A stretch of 57,069 bases of DNA from Balneolaceae bacterium (GCA_009711805.1 VEMX01000016.1:1-57069), one strand, 5' to 3'; counted from the stretch's first letter, positions 1 to 8,472 are shown. Notes: generated from the sequence alone by a model not told the origin. Made by a program: numbers and translations.

Positions 1-127
1 CGGCGCATTAAAATCGTTGAACGACACCTCAATAATAGACCTATTCGAAAATTTGGGTACCTTTCCCCCATACAGCAAACCCTAAAACACCACGCAGCCT
101 CTGTTGCATTAGTGACTTGAACACAGC
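1..127 (+). mobile_element. 3' end of an IS30-family insertion sequence (truncated by window edge)
   Basis: Frame 1 reads through the C-terminal end of an IS30-family transposase (RRIKIVERHLNNRPIRKF..., stop at 118-120), matching the C-terminus of the remnant near 10.4 kb (RIKTAERHINNRAIRK). The terminal inverted repeat is at about 101-127; its reverse complement begins GCTGTGTTCAAGTCAC, close to the 5' end of the IS30 element that starts near 56948. The 5' part of this element lies outside the window. Positions 128 onward read as coding sequence of another gene, so the element interrupts it. Confidence 0.85.
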
Positions 128-745
128 CCGGAAAATGTCAATAGCTATCAACAATGGGACTTTGATAATTTTAAATTCATGTTGCATGAGCTTTTTCTCT
201 ATGCAATTGCCGCTCTTATTAAATATGAAAAATATGAAGGAGTTGCTTATCTATTAAGACATCAGTATTACGTTGAGCAAAAGCTGCATCATGGAAATGA
301 TCCAATGATGCCTTTTTATGAGTTCAGACTATATCTAAAGTCCTTAGAATATAGAAAAAAAAGACTGGAACTTAGCCGAACCTCTCTCCATGCTGATTTA
401 ATAAAATCACGGTCTGAAACTTCTGGGTTTACTTTTCAGCAGATTATGCAAGCTGATTTCCTACTCTATATTAGATGGTGTTTAGATGATCTTAGAAATT
501 CATCAGACAAATATTATCATGATTTTTGGTGGCCGGAAACACTAATATTTTCAAGTCGGCAGTATGGGCCATTCGAAATTTTCGCAAGATGTCAATCCAC
601 TCAATACTTTGAGAGACTAAAGAAAGCATTCGACATAGAAAAAAAAGATGAATTAATCTCTATCATTCAAGCAATCAGTGAAAAAACCTTATGGTACCCA
701 AATGGAATTTCCATAGGCTTAATCCATCGACGCTTATGGGACTAG
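128..745 (+). pseudogene. 5'-truncated gene fragment cut by IS30; unknown C-terminal domain
   Basis: An open frame continues from the IS30 boundary with no stop and without a convincing start (PENVNSYQQWDFDNF before the first Met at 179), so this is the C-terminal part of a larger protein. About 206 residues remain. It is mostly helical and rich in aromatic residues, with the patterns LIKYEKYEGVAYLL, SLHADLIKSR, QQIMQADFLLYIR, WWPETL and GPFEIFAR. From memory this resembles the C-terminal region of some bacterial TIR/SEFIR-type signalling or defence proteins, but I could not check that, so no function is assigned. The lost N-terminus would carry the effector domain if the idea is right. A small hypothetical gene follows 53 bp downstream. 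Confidence 0.55.
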
Positions 746-798
746 AAAAAATAGGCACGCTACCTTAAATACGGTTTTAAAATCCTGCATCTATATTT

Positions 799-1092
799 AT
801 GAGTGAAATAAAGAATTTGAGTAAGTTGAAATACCTGATCAATAAGAGTCAAAAAGAAGACCTTGAAGAAAAAGCTTCATGGTATCGAACCAATAAAAAT
901 ATTTCATTCAAAGTTTTAAATATAGTAGATGATATACCCCTAGTATCAATTCGGCAAGGCTATAATGACGCAGAAAGTTATCTAACAATAAAAGAATTGG
1001 TTGATTGCACAAAAGAATTGTTTCTGAAAACGGCTTCACTTGAAGTACACGTCAGGCCACTTCCTTCTCAAGTAAAAAAAGAGAGTAAATAA
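799..1092 (+). CDS. hypothetical protein, 97 aa
   Basis: Starts at ATG 799 after a 53-bp gap behind the truncated fragment, in the same orientation. The 97-residue product is charged, with an N-terminal helical stretch (KLKYLINKSQKEDLEEKAS) and a predicted beta-rich middle (FKVLNIVDDIPLVSIRQG). It has no signal peptide and no membrane segment. I do not recognise a family. No good ribosome-binding site is visible, so it may have been translated together with the gene now broken by IS30. Base composition is AT-rich compared with the core genes, in line with an accessory origin. Confidence 0.4.
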   Translation: MSEIKNLSKLKYLINKSQKEDLEEKASWYRTNKNISFKVLNIVDDIPLVSIRQGYNDAESYLTIKELVDCTKELFLKTASLEVHVRPLPSQVKKESK

Positions 1093-1099
1093 GGCAACA

Positions 1100-1200
1100 C
1101 TTGTCAGCTTCCCTATTATTCGTCCGGTCTAAAGTAGAAAAATTCTTACTTTTGGCTTATGAAAAAATCTCGATTTACCGAATCCCAAATCATCTCAGTT
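1100..1200 (+). mobile_element. relic of an IS3-family element (orfA start)
   Basis: Positions 1159-1200 encode MKKSRFTESQIISV, the conserved beginning of IS3-family OrfA transposases, but the frame is lost after about 14 codons. No OrfB and no matching right end is present. The left boundary is not defined. It is a short scar between the hypothetical gene and the nitroreductase gene. Confidence 0.55.
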
Positions 1201-1265
1201 TCAGCTACGTCTCCGTTCACGCATGGTAGAAGAAGATTTTTGTATCCTGATCAAGATGCGCCTCC

Positions 1266-1934
1266 CTATATATAAGACGCAATCACATCCAGGCTTTTCT
1301 TGGTGATGTCTGGTACCTCTACATTCTCATCAGGGTAGCCGACCACCAACAGCAGGAATGGTTTTTCGTGGGAAGGCCTTTCCAAAATCTCATTCAGAAA
1401 ACCCATGGGGCTTGGGGTATGGGTGAGAGTAGCCAGGCCGGCGTTGTGCAGGGCAGTAATAAGTATGCCGGTAGCAATACCCACCGATTCTTTCACATAA
1501 TAGTGCTTGTCTTTTTCACCATCTTCATCCAGGCTGTACTTTTGAGAAAAGATACCAATCAGGTAAGGGGCTTTTTCCAGAAAAGGTTTGTGTTCGTCTG
1601 TACCAAAAGGTTTGAGGTCTTCCAGCCAGTCTTCAGGAGCCCTGCGGTTATAAAACTCATGTTCTTCTTCCTCAGCCCCTTCCCGGATTTTCTTTTTGAT
1701 CTCCGGATTACTCACCACCGCAAAATGCCAGGGCTGTTTGTTGGCACCGTTAGGGGCTGTGCCTGCGGCAAGAAGACACTTTTCGATGACCTCACGGGGA
1801 ACGGGGCGGTCCGAAAACTCCCGGACGGTTCGCCGGCGTTTAACGAGCTCATAAAAATCGGAAGCGCGCTGCTTCATTTCTTCTTCCGAATATTCTTGAT
1901 AGGTTTCCAGGGGAATAAAATTAGTTTCTTGCAT
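1266..1934 (-). CDS. nitroreductase-family flavoprotein (iodotyrosine deiodinase-like subgroup)
   Basis: A 222-residue cytoplasmic FMN-dependent oxidoreductase. Family features: RRRTVREF at residues 33-40 (FMN phosphate contact), [14 protein letters not shown] at 58-71, and the [10 protein letters not shown] block at 171-180. This pattern fits the IYD/BluB-like branch of the nitroreductase family better than NfsA/NfsB. Length is normal and no signal peptide is present. The substrate cannot be read from sequence; relatives reduce nitro compounds, quinones or halogenated tyrosines with NAD(P)H. It stands alone, with repeats upstream and the IS3 relic downstream. The family call is firm, the subgroup likely. 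Confidence 0.85.
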   Translation of the reverse strand: MQETNFIPLETYQEYSEEEMKQRASDFYELVKRRRTVREFSDRPVPREVIEKCLLAAGTAPNGANKQPWHFAVVSNPEIKKKIREGAEEEEHEFYNRRAPEDWLEDLKPFGTDEHKPFLEKAPYLIGIFSQKYSLDEDGEKDKHYYVKESVGIATGILITALHNAGLATLTHTPSPMGFLNEILERPSHEKPFLLLVVGYPDENVEVPDITKKSLDVIASYI

Positions 1935-2003
1935 TCTTCTTACGGTTCAATTTTTGTTACAGTGAATGAGGGAAATGTAATTTCAGAAGGCTTTGCTAAA
2001 CCA

Positions 2004-2363
2004 GTCTTTTGTCCAATATCTGCGTTATCGGCCGGTTGAAATGCCCGAATATGGAGTATATGCTGCGGTTTCATCCTTCTTCCGGCGTTGACGTTGAACA
2101 AAATCCTGGGGTTTTCAAAGGTCTCTTCTATAGATCGAATTTCGATATTACAACTTTATATAGGTTGTTATGATGATTGTATGATATCGGGAAGTGTATG
2201 AATATTTTATATTATTGACCAGAAAGCTTTTCAAAATCGGTCTTTTGTCCAATATCTGCCTTATCCGCCGGTTGAAATCCTCGAATATGGGGGTAATATG
2301 CTGTGGTTTCAACCTCCTTCTGGCTTTGATATTGAACAAAATCCCTGGGTTTTCAAAGTTCTC
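2004..2363. repeat. imperfect direct repeat, two ~122-bp copies 236 bp apart
   Basis: Copy one is about 2004-2125 and copy two about 2240-2363. Both begin GTCTTTTGTCCAATATCTGC and end with TTTTCAAAG-TCTC, with substitutions and small indels between. The second copy runs into the stop codon of the minus-strand gene ending at 2362. Open frames inside the repeat are short and not conserved between the copies, so I treat the 1935-2361 interval as non-coding. Confidence 0.75.
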
Positions 2364-4530
2364 AACCAATCATAAATTGATGCCACTGCTTCATTTTTTG
2401 CAGCCGTTCACGAAAGCGGGCCCTCAATTCCATGTCTTCCAACCGATTAATGTACTCCCGGGCCAGCTCAGAATGCCCCAGGAAAATGAGTTGGTCTATT
2501 TGCTGTTCATAGATGTCAAACCAGTCTGCATTCAGGTTTTCTGAGAGCAGCAGCTTGCTGTACTGAATGAGCAGAGAATCACGGTTAAGCTCCGCAGCTT
2601 TGGCCAGCGACAAGATCTTATTGGGGAGATTCAGCTGTTGGAATTGAATGTGGCCTGGTAACTGCTCTTTATATCTGCGATCTACATGTGCATGCCACAG
2701 CATGCTGTCGGCTCTCATCGGAAGGGAGTATTTAAAATTCCTGGCATCGGAAGCCTGAAGACGGGGGGCTATAGATTGTAATACCGAATCGGCGCGGGTA
2801 TAATCATCCAGGAGCATGAAAGCATCCGCCTGTAACAGTTTAGAGGTGAGTAAAGTATCTTGACTGCCAAAGCTTTGGGCCACTTGTAAAGCAGCTCCTT
2901 GCCTGAGCTGGGTACGCGCCCATTCCGCATGTACCAAGTTATTAACGGGATTGTGCCGGTAGAGTTGATCTATGGTTTCATAAGCTTTGGCAGTATCCCG
3001 ATCAGCGAGATGGTAGTGGTAGTCGTCCCATAGCCGAAGTTCCGTACTCACCGTATGGGGGCATTGCTTTTCAAATAATGAACGCTGGGCAAAAATAAGC
3101 TCGGAAACCACTTTGTCTACCGAATCGATGACGGTGTTTTCCAGCTGTTGGTGCCATCCGGATACCAGTTCTTCAAAAGAAACAGGATAATGATTTTCAA
3201 TATCTGCCCCGCTATAGGCCTGTTTAAAATAAGAGACGGGATACTCACTCAGCAGATATCTGACAAAAGAACCGGCAGTGGTATAGCTGACTGCACCGGC
3301 ATCAGCATAAAAACCAGATAAGGAAAGAGCAGATTTTAAATCCTTGGCCGATGGGTAGGTTGTTTCCGAGGCTACAATCTGATGGAGGGTAGATTGCCGG
3401 GAGGCATTTCCGGCAACAGATTCGGCAACACCTTCAATTAATCCAATACTCCAGCTTCCGTTAAATAGAGTGTTGCCAAATTGCTTGGATAGCACATGAA
3501 CCAACTCGTGCTCCAGGACGTCTCCCAATTGCTGTTTGGCGATGTGAAGCTGATCCTGACGCAACCAAATGGGGACATAGCTGGTGTATTTAGCTCCCAC
3601 CAGGTTCTTTTTTACCCAGGGATGAGGATAGAGGTAGCTTTCAATTTTTCGGTCTTCAGGCCATGCAAGGTCCAGTTGGGTGGCCACTTCCTCAAAGTAC
3701 CACTCGTGTTTTAAAGCCCAGTATTCAACTTCTTTGGGGGAGAAGTACTGCGCATCATAATAGAGATCGAAATGTTGAGTGGAATGGCTACTGCCCAAAC
3801 GGGTCTGTACATCTTCCTCCGGACTTATAACCCCCATTTCAGATAAGTTCAAATAGCTGATGCAGAGGCTGATGAGGGTGAAAGCGAGAATACTTTTATT
3901 CTTGAGGGATGAACTCCACGAAGGCAGAACCCAGAGCAGGATAATCCACAAAAAAGTGATGCTGCGGAAATACAGATAGCTACTGGATATAGAAACAGAT
4001 TCGTCATAAATGGGCCCCGGCCATACACCCCACACGTGATTATAAAAATAGACCTGGGGGAAATTCCAAAACTCCCACAACAAGATTCCTGCAGCACAAA
4101 AAAGAAGGGTTAGAACGGTAAAGGTTTTGGGGAATGGAATCCAAAGTTTTCTGTATAGCCTTCCTACTGCAGTTCCCAGCAATACACTGGGTACCGGTGT
4201 AAGCAACCAGAAGGCAGCTCCGTCAAAGGTAAAGCAGGATACCGCTATTGCATGAATAAGCAGCGGGAGGGCTGCCAGGTATATACATCCCAGGATATGA
4301 ATGGGAGCAGCCAGGTCGTTTTTTGTTTTATGGGAAGCAGCTGATAAACCAGCCCAGAAACAGCCGATAGTCCCAGCCAGCATGGCCGACTCAAAATGGA
4401 AATCCCGCAGAAGAGGAATAAACAGTAGAAGGATCCCTGCAACTATGGGTAAAATATATGTAGCCGTCTTTTTCAACAGTGATATAGCTTGGCGTTTCTG
4501 TGATGGATGACAAAGTAACAAAGCTATCAA
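2362..4530 (-). CDS. membrane protein with C-terminal gluzincin-type zinc protease-like domain
   Basis: A 722-residue protein. The N-terminal ~230 residues hold about six hydrophobic segments (roughly 25-43, 48-66, 75-100, 108-124, 136-153, 190-205, 212-228). A soluble part follows, with the zinc motif HELVH at 341-345 and a candidate third ligand Glu at 366 in GLIEGVAES, the spacing of gluzincin (MA-clan) metallopeptidases. The C-terminal ~200 residues are helical and TPR-like (AYETIDQLYRHNP, LLQADAFMLLDDYTRAD). I infer a membrane-anchored peptidase with the catalytic part facing the periplasm. No family name is claimed. It is a single gene with a terminator-bearing gap upstream. Confidence 0.6.
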   Translation of the reverse strand: MIALLLCHPSQKRQAISLLKKTATYILPIVAGILLLFIPLLRDFHFESAMLAGTIGCFWAGLSAASHKTKNDLAAPIHILGCIYLAALPLLIHAIAVSCFTFDGAAFWLLTPVPSVLLGTAVGRLYRKLWIPFPKTFTVLTLLFCAAGILLWEFWNFPQVYFYNHVWGVWPGPIYDESVSISSSYLYFRSITFLWIILLWVLPSWSSSLKNKSILAFTLISLCISYLNLSEMGVISPEEDVQTRLGSSHSTQHFDLYYDAQYFSPKEVEYWALKHEWYFEEVATQLDLAWPEDRKIESYLYPHPWVKKNLVGAKYTSYVPIWLRQDQLHIAKQQLGDVLEHELVHVLSKQFGNTLFNGSWSIGLIEGVAESVAGNASRQSTLHQIVASETTYPSAKDLKSALSLSGFYADAGAVSYTTAGSFVRYLLSEYPVSYFKQAYSGADIENHYPVSFEELVSGWHQQLENTVIDSVDKVVSELIFAQRSLFEKQCPHTVSTELRLWDDYHYHLADRDTAKAYETIDQLYRHNPVNNLVHAEWARTQLRQGAALQVAQSFGSQDTLLTSKLLQADAFMLLDDYTRADSVLQSIAPRLQASDARNFKYSLPMRADSMLWHAHVDRRYKEQLPGHIQFQQLNLPNKILSLAKAAELNRDSLLIQYSKLLLSENLNADWFDIYEQQIDQLIFLGHSELAREYINRLEDMELRARFRERLQKMKQWHQFMIG

Positions 4531-4590
4531 TTAAACACTGAAGCGATATGTATTTCTCTTTGGGTTCTGGCTGTAGATCACAGTAACTAT

Positions 4591-4624
4591 AAAAAAGCCG
4601 TAGCGGAAGCTAATCCGATACGGC
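4591..4624 (-). terminator. intrinsic terminator of the sigma/anti-sigma operon
   Basis: Read on the minus strand: GCCGTA, a partly self-complementary inner stretch, TACGGC, then TTTTTT. It lies 36-69 bp beyond the stop codon of the gene at 4660 and would end the three-gene operon. Confidence 0.7.
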
Positions 4625-4659
4625 CTGGATAGGGTGCCAAATACTAACTCAATGAATAA

Positions 4660-5844
4660 TTAGTACTCGGTAACTGTAACACTGTTCAAAGCTTGCTGAC
4701 GCGAAATACTGCCACGATCCATCTGATCAAGGATTGATTTTTTAATTTGGAAGTCGACCCGTTCCGGAAGATTGGCATTAATCCAGGTGTCGGAAATGTT
4801 TACAGAGGTAAGTATATGTTGATCTGATTGAACAGAACCGAGAGTGCGACCATAATCGATGAGATATTCAGTAACATCCGTTTTTAGCTGTTGATAGGCC
4901 TCATGCATCTTTTCCTGCATTTCTTCTTTAGATGGTGTTCGGTTGTCATCGTTTTCTTTCTTATCTGCGGTTGTCAAAGCCCGGGCTCTTCTTTCTGCTT
5001 CTCTGATAAAGAAAGTTTCTACATTAAATTTGCGATCGTTATATCGAACATCAACAGAGAATAAAGCACCGAAGTTATCCAGCATCAGATAATTAACATG
5101 TCCGCTTATCCGAAAAGCCTCTCTTGGCACTTCTTTAAGGGCTGTTTCAAAAATATTACTCATCACCTTGAGGTCGACGTACTTCTTGTTGTCTTGTGAT
5201 TTGGAAATTGTCAGGCGGTCTTCAAAAGCAGCGTCATCAATAGTTCCGCTCCGAAAGGCTCTGAGGTCTTTCTTTTGGGCCACAACAGAGATGACGGGCA
5301 GGGGTTTAACGTCGTCTTTATCAACCAGGTTTCCCACCTTGTCATACACTGATAAAATTGAAGAGCTTCCCGGTTTTGAGCCATAGATGACCAGAATATT
5401 TTCGTCATCATCAAGTTGGCCAATTGTTGAAGCATAGTCTTTTAGAAATTCGGCTATCCGTGCAATAATAGCCTCTTCGGTAACCTGCCTGGAAGAAGAG
5501 GAATCATCAGAATCATAGTAGAAGTGGATTTCGTTCTTCCCATTACTTTTGTCAACACTTATTGATGAGATGTACCGGCTGAGAATGCGGGGAATCTTAA
5601 AAATAATGCCATAGTCCGGCAGGTAGGTTCCTTCTACGTGATTTCCGCCAAAATCAGGATGCATAATGAAGTTACCCTTTCGGGTGTAGGATGAGTTTTG
5701 AACTTTAAAGAGTTCACTCAATACCTCCTCCATAATTTTAATATCCCGGTTCATCCGGTTTGAGTCATATTCTTGTGCGATGAGGGAGGGGGTCAGCAAA
5801 AGGCTTACCAGTCCAATCAGTATTAAGTTGTAAAGTTTCTTCAT
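4660..5844 (-). CDS. secreted protein of unknown function in a sigma/anti-sigma operon
   Basis: I place the start at ATG 5844, eight bases after a GGAG, giving 394 residues; an in-frame TTG four codons upstream is less likely. Residues 1-24 form a signal peptide (MKKLYNLILIGLVSLLLTPS...IAQ). The mature protein is polar and repeats a theme: a helix ending in IAEFLKDYASTIGQL in the first half and LKTDVTEYLIDYGRTLGSV in the second, each followed by a short beta segment, suggesting an internally duplicated alpha/beta module. I do not recognise a family. It is the third gene after an ECF sigma factor and its anti-sigma factor, so it may be a target or modulator of that envelope-stress circuit. Confidence 0.65.
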   Translation of the reverse strand: MKKLYNLILIGLVSLLLTPSLIAQEYDSNRMNRDIKIMEEVLSELFKVQNSSYTRKGNFIMHPDFGGNHVEGTYLPDYGIIFKIPRILSRYISSISVDKSNGKNEIHFYYDSDDSSSSRQVTEEAIIARIAEFLKDYASTIGQLDDDENILVIYGSKPGSSSILSVYDKVGNLVDKDDVKPLPVISVVAQKKDLRAFRSGTIDDAAFEDRLTISKSQDNKKYVDLKVMSNIFETALKEVPREAFRISGHVNYLMLDNFGALFSVDVRYNDRKFNVETFFIREAERRARALTTADKKENDDNRTPSKEEMQEKMHEAYQQLKTDVTEYLIDYGRTLGSVQSDQHILTSVNISDTWINANLPERVDFQIKKSILDQMDRGSISRQQALNSVTVTEY

Positions 5845-5862
5845 GAGTTTCTCCAATAGAGA

Positions 5863-6540
5863 TTAATCGTTTCTGCTAACAGTTTGTATTATTTCGCCTA
5901 ATACCTGATCTGTTTGTCTGAATCGGTCGTAGTAAGTTTCGTCGAGATTGGTGAGGCCGGTACTTATCAGCTTTAAATCGGAAGTGCGTTGTTGTTCCAC
6001 ATAGTCAGCAAAATTTATAAGTGTTTCTTCAAATTGCTTTTGCTGCTCTTCCTGAGCTGTTTCTACAAGCTGAGCTACCATTCGGGCATTATCCTCTTTA
6101 ACCTGGGTAATCAGTTGTTCCAGTTGATCGGCTGTAAACCCTTGTTGTACTGTTTGAGGTTCTCCAAACGAAAGATGAAAGCCATCACTTCCCATCTTTA
6201 CGTTCATTTTAGTTAAGGAGGCAATCGATATAAATAACAGCAGACACATACCCAGAGCAAAACCGGCTTTGGCTATTTTACTGCGGAGGATGAGGGAGTC
6301 AATAAAATTATTCCACCAGTTAAACCAGCTGTTTGTCTCGGGCTCTACCAGAACGATTTGCCCGGCCGGATCTTTAACCGGCAGGTGGGATAACATAGAG
6401 CGGACATTCGAAAGTTCCTCAAGTTCAGCTTTCAATGCGGGATTGGCATCTAAAAAGTTTTCCAGTTCTGTTTTTTGGTCTTCTTCGAGCTCATCATAAA
6501 GGTATTCCATGAAGAGCATTCGGGCTGTTTCCTTATTCAT
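5863..6540 (-). CDS. anti-sigma factor, single-pass membrane protein
   Basis: The start is ATG 6540, which overlaps the end of the sigma gene by eight bases (ATGAATAA); an upstream in-frame start is unlikely. The product of ~225 residues begins with a short helical cytoplasmic domain (LFMEYLYDELEEDQKTELEN, then ALKAELEELSNVR) typical of anti-sigma domains, without the His-Cys zinc motif. One transmembrane segment follows near residues 90-110 (AGFALGMCLLLFISIASL), then a long Gln/Glu-rich periplasmic coiled-coil tail. It should hold the sigma factor at the membrane until a signal arrives. Confidence 0.75.
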   Translation of the reverse strand: MNKETARMLFMEYLYDELEEDQKTELENFLDANPALKAELEELSNVRSMLSHLPVKDPAGQIVLVEPETNSWFNWWNNFIDSLILRSKIAKAGFALGMCLLLFISIASLTKMNVKMGSDGFHLSFGEPQTVQQGFTADQLEQLITQVKEDNARMVAQLVETAQEEQQKQFEETLINFADYVEQQRTSDLKLISTGLTNLDETYYDRFRQTDQVLGEIIQTVSRND

Positions 6541-7126
6541 AATCAAATACCTCTTTGTTGATATTCCAGGAATCAAACGTTTTTTTGAGGGCACTTAGCC
6601 CATAGTACAACCTGGATTTAACCGTGTTAATAGGTTCATCCAGTATTTCTGCAATTTCTCGGAAGGTGAGTCCTTCATATTCTTTCATTATAACCACCAC
6701 GCGCTGGTCTACCGGAAGCTGAAGTAAAGCTTTGTGTAGCAAAACCAAGGCTTCATTGCGAAGCACCGCTCCGTCAGCCGGGCTTGCGGTTTTGGTTTGC
6801 GGGGCTGTTTTAAGCGCTTCATAAGAAGTCGCTTTTTTTCTGCCGGCCCGCTTTAGTTCATCCAGGCACAAGTTATTTGCAATGCGATAAATCCAGGAAC
6901 CAAATTTATTAACATCATTCAGCGTATCCAGTTTATGATATGCTTTAATAAATGTTTTTTGAGTGATCTCGGCTGCATCATCGGAACTCGCAAAATACCG
7001 GTATGCAAAGTGATGGATACGATTTTGCCATCGCAAAACCAGCTTATTAAAAGCCTGTTGATCCCCACCTCGAAAATCCTGTACCAGCTGTGCGTCTTCC
7101 ATATTGTTTGCTTGTCCCGAATCCAT
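6533..7126 (-). CDS. RNA polymerase ECF sigma factor
   Basis: A 197-residue sigma-70 family protein of the extracytoplasmic-function class. Region 2 lies at about 22-92 (AFNKLVLRW ... FGSWIYRIANNLCLDELKR) and region 4 at about 131-187 (LPVDQRVVVIMKEYEGLTF, helix-turn-helix REIAEILDEPINTVKSRLYYG). Regions 1 and 3 are absent, as usual for ECF factors. A downstream Met at residue 9 is a possible alternative start. The next gene overlaps and encodes the anti-sigma factor. A candidate self-promoter lies directly upstream. Confidence 0.92.
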   Translation of the reverse strand: MDSGQANNMEDAQLVQDFRGGDQQAFNKLVLRWQNRIHHFAYRYFASSDDAAEITQKTFIKAYHKLDTLNDVNKFGSWIYRIANNLCLDELKRAGRKKATSYEALKTAPQTKTASPADGAVLRNEALVLLHKALLQLPVDQRVVVIMKEYEGLTFREIAEILDEPINTVKSRLYYGLSALKKTFDSWNINKEVFDYE

Positions 7127-7135
7127 GTCGGTAAT

Positions 7136-7163
7136 ATGACGAGTGTATTCGGAATATAGTTTT
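7136..7163 (-). promoter_or_regulatory. candidate ECF-type promoter of the sigma operon
   Basis: On the minus strand, AAAACT and CGTCAT are separated by exactly 16 bases, resembling the AAC / CGTC signature of many autoregulated ECF promoters. The -10 would end only nine bases before the ATG at 7126, which would favour the downstream Met at 7102 as the start, or a near-leaderless transcript. Motif-only evidence. Confidence 0.3.
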
Positions 7164-7213
7164 AAAAAGAGTTATTGAGAAAGGGGGAAGGCAGAAGTGG
7201 ATCGTTCAGTTAA

Positions 7214-7254
7214 GAATTATTCAATTAAGAATTAAGAATAGTTCAAATAGGAAT
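7214..7254. repeat. 41-bp dispersed repeat, copy 1
   Basis: Nearly the same 41-bp AT-rich sequence (starting GAATTATTCAATTAAG, ending AGGAAT) recurs in the same orientation at 21045-21085. Both sit just beyond gene ends and are followed by a pyrimidine-rich stretch. Confidence 0.7.
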
Positions 7255-7309
7255 AATTCCCCCTTTTCACTTTTGTCTCTCACTTCTGCTCCCTGTCAGA
7301 GGTTCTTCG

Positions 7310-8395
7310 TCAAAAAGAAAATTCAAGTTGTTTAAATACGTGCTCTTCGTTCAGGTTAAGGTTGGATAGGGTGATGCCGAGCAGGCGTACCTTTCGCTTG
7401 GGGATCTCTGTTTGTTCGAGGAGTTGGCGGGCTACCTTGGAAATGTCATCATACCGATTGGTGTAATGGGCTAAAGACTGGCTTCGGGTGATGGTATCGA
7501 AATTCTTGTATCGTACTTTCAGGGTAATGGTTTTGCCCGCAGCGTTAATTTTTTTCATCCCCTCTGATATTGTCTGGGCCAGTTCATCCAGGAAATTATG
7601 AATCCACTCTACTTCTGCTACGTCCTCCGAAAAAGTTCGCTCCTTGCCGTACGACTTCCGTACTCTGTGGGGTTTTACTTCCCTGGTATCTATACCGCGG
7701 ACAATTTTATAATAATACCTTCCGGATTTTCCGAAAGCCTTCACCAAATCTATTTCTGACCATTCCTTTAAATCAGCTCCGGTTTTGATGCCCACGGCAT
7801 GCATCTTTTTCTGCGTGGCCTTACCTACTCCAAAGAATTTTTTAATATCCAGCTCTTCCAGAAAGGCCTCTGCCTTTTTGGGGGGAATAAGCGTAAGGCC
7901 ATCAGGCTTGTCATAGTCGGAGGCCACTTTGGCCAGGAATTTATTGTGAGCTACTCCGGCAGAAGCGGTGAGATCGGTAGTTTCATATATGCGCTCTTTT
8001 ATCTCTTTGGCGATGAGGGTAGCCGAAGGAATGCCCTTGTGGTTCTCGGTTACATCCAGGTAAGCTTCATCCAGCGAAAGAGGTTCCACGAGATCGGTAT
8101 ACTCATAGAAAATTTCCCGGATTTGACGGGATGCTTTTTTATAAGCATCAAAATCACTTTTCACAAATATACCCCGTGGACAGAGCCGGGCGGCCTGTGA
8201 ACAGGGCATGGCCGAATGAACACCAAACTTGCGGGCTTCGTAACTGGCAGTGGAAACAACACCCCGGCCATTGGGCGAGCCGCCAATGATAACGGGTTTT
8301 CCCCGCAACTCAGGATTATCCCGCTGCGCAACAGCAGCATAAAAGGCATCCATATCTACATGAATGATTTTCTTTATGGGAATATCCAAAGCCAT
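7310..8395 (-). CDS. dinB: DNA polymerase IV (Y-family translesion polymerase)
   Basis: A 361-residue Y-family polymerase. The catalytic palm shows IIHVDMDAFYAAV (Asp14 and Asp16 region) and PLSLDEAYLDVT near residue 105 carrying the second acidic pair. Thumb HhH segments (KKFFGVGKATQKKMHAVGI) and a little-finger domain follow. The C-terminal end LEFSF may serve as a beta-clamp binding peptide. It bypasses lesions and extends mispaired ends. No recA or lexA neighbour is present, but a strong dyad covers the start codon (separate entry). The terminator-bearing gap on its 5' side separates it from the dipeptidase gene. Confidence 0.95.
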   Translation of the reverse strand: MALDIPIKKIIHVDMDAFYAAVAQRDNPELRGKPVIIGGSPNGRGVVSTASYEARKFGVHSAMPCSQAARLCPRGIFVKSDFDAYKKASRQIREIFYEYTDLVEPLSLDEAYLDVTENHKGIPSATLIAKEIKERIYETTDLTASAGVAHNKFLAKVASDYDKPDGLTLIPPKKAEAFLEELDIKKFFGVGKATQKKMHAVGIKTGADLKEWSEIDLVKAFGKSGRYYYKIVRGIDTREVKPHRVRKSYGKERTFSEDVAEVEWIHNFLDELAQTISEGMKKINAAGKTITLKVRYKNFDTITRSQSLAHYTNRYDDISKVARQLLEQTEIPKRKVRLLGITLSNLNLNEEHVFKQLEFSF

Positions 8396-8426
8396 AACAT
8401 AAATTACACATATAATTTGTGTTATG
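8393..8426 (-). promoter_or_regulatory. dyad symmetry overlapping the dinB start codon
   Basis: CATAACA and TGTTATG form the outer arms and AAATTA / TAATTT the inner arms, with one mismatched pair between and a 6-base centre. The minus-strand start codon ATG (8395-8393) lies in the outer arm. It could be a repressor operator or an mRNA hairpin that hides the start codon. Which of these it is cannot be told from sequence. Confidence 0.55.
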
Positions 8427-8448
8427 GAATTGTTTTTTGAAAACAGAA

Positions 8449-8472
8449 AAGGCCATGCACCTGCATGGCCTT
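8449..8472 (-). terminator. intrinsic terminator of the dipeptidase gene
   Basis: A perfect 10-bp stem (AAGGCCATGC / GCATGGCCTT) with a 4-base loop, followed on the minus strand by TTCTGTTTTC. It lies 64 bp beyond the stop of the gene at 8536. Confidence 0.75.

Noticed and set aside
1368-2039. Long plus-strand frame antisense to the nitroreductase gene
   Set aside because: The opposite strand encodes a full family-length enzyme; this frame is only its shadow.
2148-2369. Minus-strand frame of 73 codons beginning near the protease-like gene end
   Set aside because: It lies across the direct repeat, is not kept open in the other copy, and has no ribosome-binding site or recognisable domain.
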